Shown here: in pieces, positions 60,301 to 64,000 of the stretch | How positions within the stretch are numbered: the first letter of the stretch is position 1 | Layout: each line of letters starts with the position of its first letter | Origin: Salvia splendens | Lineage: Eukaryota; Streptophyta; Magnoliopsida; Lamiales; Lamiaceae | Direction of reading: 5' to 3' | Length of the DNA stretch: 64,000 nucleotides | Assembly: GCF_004379255.2 (NCBI RefSeq) | Contig: NC_056049.1 | Coordinates: 14,988,063-15,052,062, forward strand | Notes under the pieces: generated by a model | The model's input: the letters and a program-made list of their open reading frames with translations, nothing else | What the model was told of the DNA's origin: nothing | The model's database searches: none | Position numbers and translations under genes: made by a program

Positions 60301-63300
60301 AGTGTGTATTTTCTATATGCGAGTTTATTTTCTATAATGTGTGTTTTATGTAGTGTGTGTATTGTGTATTTTATGTAGTTTGTGTATTGTGTATTTTCTG
60401 TAGTGTGTGTAGCACATAGTCTGTGTTTTGCGTTTACAGTGCATGTATTTTGCGTATAATATGTTTAGTTTGTGTATATTGTGCAATATGTATAGTGTTG
60501 AATTTTCCTTACGTACATATTTTTTCTATATAGTGTGTGTTTGTTATAATGTATGTGGTGTGAGTAGTATGTGTATTGTGTGTATTGTGTTCAATATATG
60601 TATTATGAGCACATGGTGTGTATTTGTGTATATTGTGTAGCATTGTTTTGTGTATATTGTATATATATTTTGTGTGTAGTGTGTAATGTATTTTGAGCAC
60701 GGTGTGTATTGTGTGCTATATGTACTTGTGTATTTTGTGTATATACTTTGGGTATAGCGTCTTGTGTATTATGTGCAATCTATGTTGTGTGTATTTTGTG
60801 TTATGTGTGTATATGAATGTGCTTGTATTTTGTGTATAGAGTGTGTACTTTGTGTATGGTGCTTATAGTGTGTATTTTTGTACATGTATATTTAGTGTAT
60901 AGTTTGTGTATGTTGTGAATAGTCTGTATAGAGCGTGTATTTTGTGTCCTATGTATAATGTGCATTTTTTGTATAATGTGGTGTGTGTATTTTGTGCGTG
61001 AAATGTTTGTATTTTGTTTATAGTCTGTGTAATTTTAGGGTTCTGTCTGTTTTGTGTATTTAGTCTATTTGTTTTATTAACATTGTGTATAGCGTGTGTC
61101 CAATGTGTGTTTATTGTGTGTGCTTTGTTTGTACTTCTTGTATATGTGTATTTTATGTATGTAGCTGTCTGTATGTATAGTGTCTAGTATATGTATTTGG
61201 TTTATAGTGTGTGTAATGTGTGTATTTTGTGTATAATGTAATTAATCTATCTAGTTTGTGTATAGTTGCAATGCATTGTGTGTAGTGTGTTTGTAGTGCA
61301 TCTAGTTTGTTTATAGAGTGTTTCATTTGCAATTTGTGTGTAGTGTTTGTTTGTATTTTGTGTATTTTCAGTACATGTATATTTATTATATATTGTGTGT
61401 TTTTGGAAGCACATGTACTATGTTTTTTTGTACAGTGTAGGTGTATTTAGTCTTTTTGTTGTGTTTATATTGTGTTGTGTGTTTTGTTCTCGTACGTGTA
61501 TGTAAACTGTGTGTATTGTGTATTTAGTGCGTTTATTTTATGTATAGTGTGTGCAGTATGCATTGTGTGTATTCTATGTATATACTTTGTTATTTGTAAT
61601 TTATGTAGTGTGTATTTTGTGTATGTATGTGATGTGCTTGTATTGTGTATAGAATGTGAATTTTGTGTATTAGTGTGCGTCCAGTGCATGTATTTTGTGC
61701 ATAGGGTGTTATTGTGTGTGATATGTGTGTATTTTTTGTACAAGTATACTGTGTGTTTTTTGTAGCATATATACTATGTTTTATTGTGTAGCTTTTTGTA
61801 TATTTTTTATAATGTGTTGTGTGTTACACTTTGTGTATTATGTATAATGTGCATTTTCTATATGTATATCTAATGTATATTTGGTTTAAAATATGTGTAA
61901 TGTGGGTATCATGTGTATAGTTTCTGTAATGTTAGTGTGTATTTTGTATATAGTGTATATTTGGTTTAAAATATGTGCAATGTGGGTATCTTGTGTATAG
62001 TTTCTGTAATGTGTAGTGTAGTTTGTGTATGATGTGAGTAATGTATGTATTTTATGTATAATTTGTGTATAATTTGTGTATTTTGTGCAGTGTGTGTTTT
62101 TTGTATAGTTTGATTAGTATATTTGGCTGCAATGTATTGTATGTATAGTGTGCGTGTAGTGTGTCCGTTTTGTGTATAGTGTGAGAGTTTAGTGTTAGTC
62201 TGTACTATTTATTTTGTAGTGAGTGTGCAGCGCATTATTCGTATTTTGTATTTATGGTGCATGTATTTTGTTTATAGGTTGTGTAACTGAGTGGGCAGTG
62301 TATTGCAGTACATGTATTTCTGTGCATATGTATGTGCAATGTGTATTTTCTATATGCGAGTTTATTTTCTATAATGTGTGTTTTATGTAGTGTGTGTAGC
62401 ACATAGTCTGTGTTTTGCGTTTACAGTGCATGTATTTTGCGTATAATATGTTTAGTTTGTGTATATTGTGCAATATGTATAGTGTTTGTATTTTCCTTAC
62501 GTACATATTTTTTCTATATAGTGTGTGTTTGTTATAATGTATGTGGTGTGAGTAGTATGTGTATTGTGTGTATTGTGTTCAATATATGTATTATGAGCAC
62601 ATGGTGTGTATTTGTGTATATTATGTAGCATTGTTTTGGGTATATTGTATATATATTTTGTGTTGTAGTGTGTGTGTTGTGTGCAATGTATTTTGAGCAC
62701 GGTGTGTATTGTGTGCTATATGTACTGTGTATTTTGTGTATATACTTTGGGTATAGCGTCTTGTGTATTATGTGCCAATCTATGTTGTGTGTATTTTGTG
62801 TTATGTGTGTATATGAGTGTGCTTGTATTTTGTGTATAGAGTGTGTACTTTGTGTATGGTGCTTATAGTGTGTATTTTTGTACATGTATATTTAGTTTAT
62901 AGTTTGTGTATGTTGTGAATAGTCTGTATAGAGCGTGTATTTTGTGTCCTATGTATAATGTTCATTTTCTGTATAATGTAGTGTGTGTATTTTGTGTGTG
63001 AAATGTTTGTATTTTGTTTATAGTCTGTGTAATTTTAGGGTTCTGTCTGTTTTGTGTATTTAGTCTATTTGTTTTATGAACATTGTGTATAGCGTGTGTC
63101 CAATGTGTGTTTATTGTGTGTGCTTTGTTTGTACTTCTTGTATATGTGTATTTTATGTATGTAGCTGTCTGTATGTATAGTGTCTAGTATATGTATTTGG
63201 TTTATAGTGTGTGTAATGTGTGTATTTTGTGTATAATGTAATTAATCTATCTAGTTTGTGTATAGTTGCAATGCATTGTGTGTAGTGTGTTTGTAGTGCA

Positions 63301-64000
63301 TCTAGTTTGTTTATAGAGTGTTTCATTTGCAATTTGTGTGTAGTGTTTGTTTGTATTTTGTGTATTTTCAGTACATGTATATTTATTATATATTGTGTGT
63401 TTTTGGAAGCACATGTACTATGTTTTTTTGTACAGTGTAGGTGTATTTAGTCTTTTTGTTGTGTTTATATTGTGTTGTGTGTTTTGTTCTCGTACGTGTA
63501 TGTAAACTGTGTGTATTGTGTATTTAGTGCGTTTATTTTATGTATAGTGTGTGCAGTATGCATTGTGTGTATTCTATGTATATACTTTGTTATTTGTAAT
63601 TTATGTAGTGTGTATTTTGTGTATGTATGTGATGTGCTTGTATTGTGTATAGAATGTGAATTTTGTGTATTAGTGTGCGTCCAGTGCATGTATTTTGTGC
63701 ATAGGGTGTTATTGTGTGTGATATGTGTGTATTTTTTGTACAAGTATACTGTGTGTTTTTTGTAGCATATATACTATGTTTTAATTGTGTAGCTTTTTGT
63801 ATATTTTTTATAATGTGTTGTGTGTTACACTTTGTGTATTATGTATAATGTGCATTTTCTATATGTATATCTAATGTATATTTGGTTTAAAATATGTGTA
63901 ATGTGGGTATCATGTGTATAGTTTCTGTAATGTTAGTGTGTATTTTGTATATAGTGTATATTTGGTTTAAAATATGTGCAATGTGGGTATCTTGTGTATA

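Larger units (their letters stand above)
46534..64000 (+). repeat. Satellite array, orientation B, second block (continues past window)
   Basis: The anchor CTCGTACG starts at 48502, 50500, 52490, 54480, 56460, 57481, 59474, 61489 and 63489. Spacings are 1,998, 1,990, 1,990, 1,980, 1,021, 1,993, 2,015 and 2,000 bp. The 1,021-bp spacing is a unit with about 1 kb deleted (junction near 56824). From the previous anchor (34425), after removing element 2 and its TSD, the spacing is about 2,668 bp because of a partial duplication at about 47705-48375. Plus-strand C is rare throughout. Recurrent frames of 60-144 residues on both strands are low-complexity translations. No gene is seen. Confidence 0.95.

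Noticed and set aside
20876..63765. Many recurrent frames of 60-144 residues rich in Cys, Val, Tyr and Ile, or in Thr, His, Tyr and Lys
   Set aside because: They occur in every satellite unit on both strands and are translations of TGTGTAT-like low-complexity DNA. There is no codon bias, start context or domain to support a gene.
32000..64000. Telomere-like word TTTAGGG in the satellite
   Set aside because: It appears once per unit in a fixed place (ATTTTAGGGTTCTG) and never in tandem, so it is not a telomeric array.

Overview
This window is repeat-dominated nuclear DNA of a flowering plant, probably a eudicot. The evidence is plant-type LTR retrotransposons primed by initiator tRNA-Met, a plant pararetrovirus relic, long AT-rich stretches, and no bacterial operon structure. 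I see no intact host gene, no rRNA or tRNA gene and no CRISPR array. Almost everything can be read as nested mobile elements plus one large satellite.

Layout. (1) 1-7777: old, decayed DNA. It holds a Harbinger-like transposon end, a MITE-like inverted repeat (522-918), a scrap of Ty3/gypsy protease (1938-2056), and a minus-strand Ty1/copia relic that interrupts that scrap. The copia relic has its 3' LTR at 2059-3506, followed by recognisable RNase H, RT and integrase pieces. (2) 7778-20756: element 1, a complete-ended Ty3/gypsy chromovirus of Tekay/Del type on the minus strand. It has about 3.3 kb LTRs and TSD actaa. (3) 20771-30266: a satellite with a unit of about 2.04 kb, A/C-rich on the plus strand (orientation A), interrupted at 26111-29278 by a truncated endogenous pararetrovirus (Caulimoviridae). 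(4) 30275-64000: the same satellite inverted (orientation B, G/T-rich on the plus strand, unit about 1.99-2.0 kb). It is interrupted at 35130-46533 by element 2, a second Tekay-like element with about 2.56 kb LTRs and TSD ttagt.

The two gypsy elements tell one story. Their LTR pairs are nearly identical, so insertion was recent. Yet their pol genes carry several nonsense changes and frameshifts, and no gag is recognisable. They look like defective elements moved by proteins supplied in trans. The visible nonsense changes and a lost RNase H acid residue are C-to-T or G-to-A changes, as expected from deamination of methylated cytosine in silenced DNA.

The satellite is the most unusual part. 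Its long unit is built from degenerate TGTGTAT-like words, and it changes orientation at a 12-bp perfect hairpin. The first inverted unit shares private variants with a unit in the opposite arm. The array also holds a second small fold-back inversion, a partial-unit duplication, unit deletions and a block of locally homogenised units. The pararetrovirus sits in this array with filler DNA and an inverted satellite fragment at its left edge and about 390 bp of the unit missing, which fits integration by end-joining repair. Some blocks have many single-base indels and may contain assembly error.
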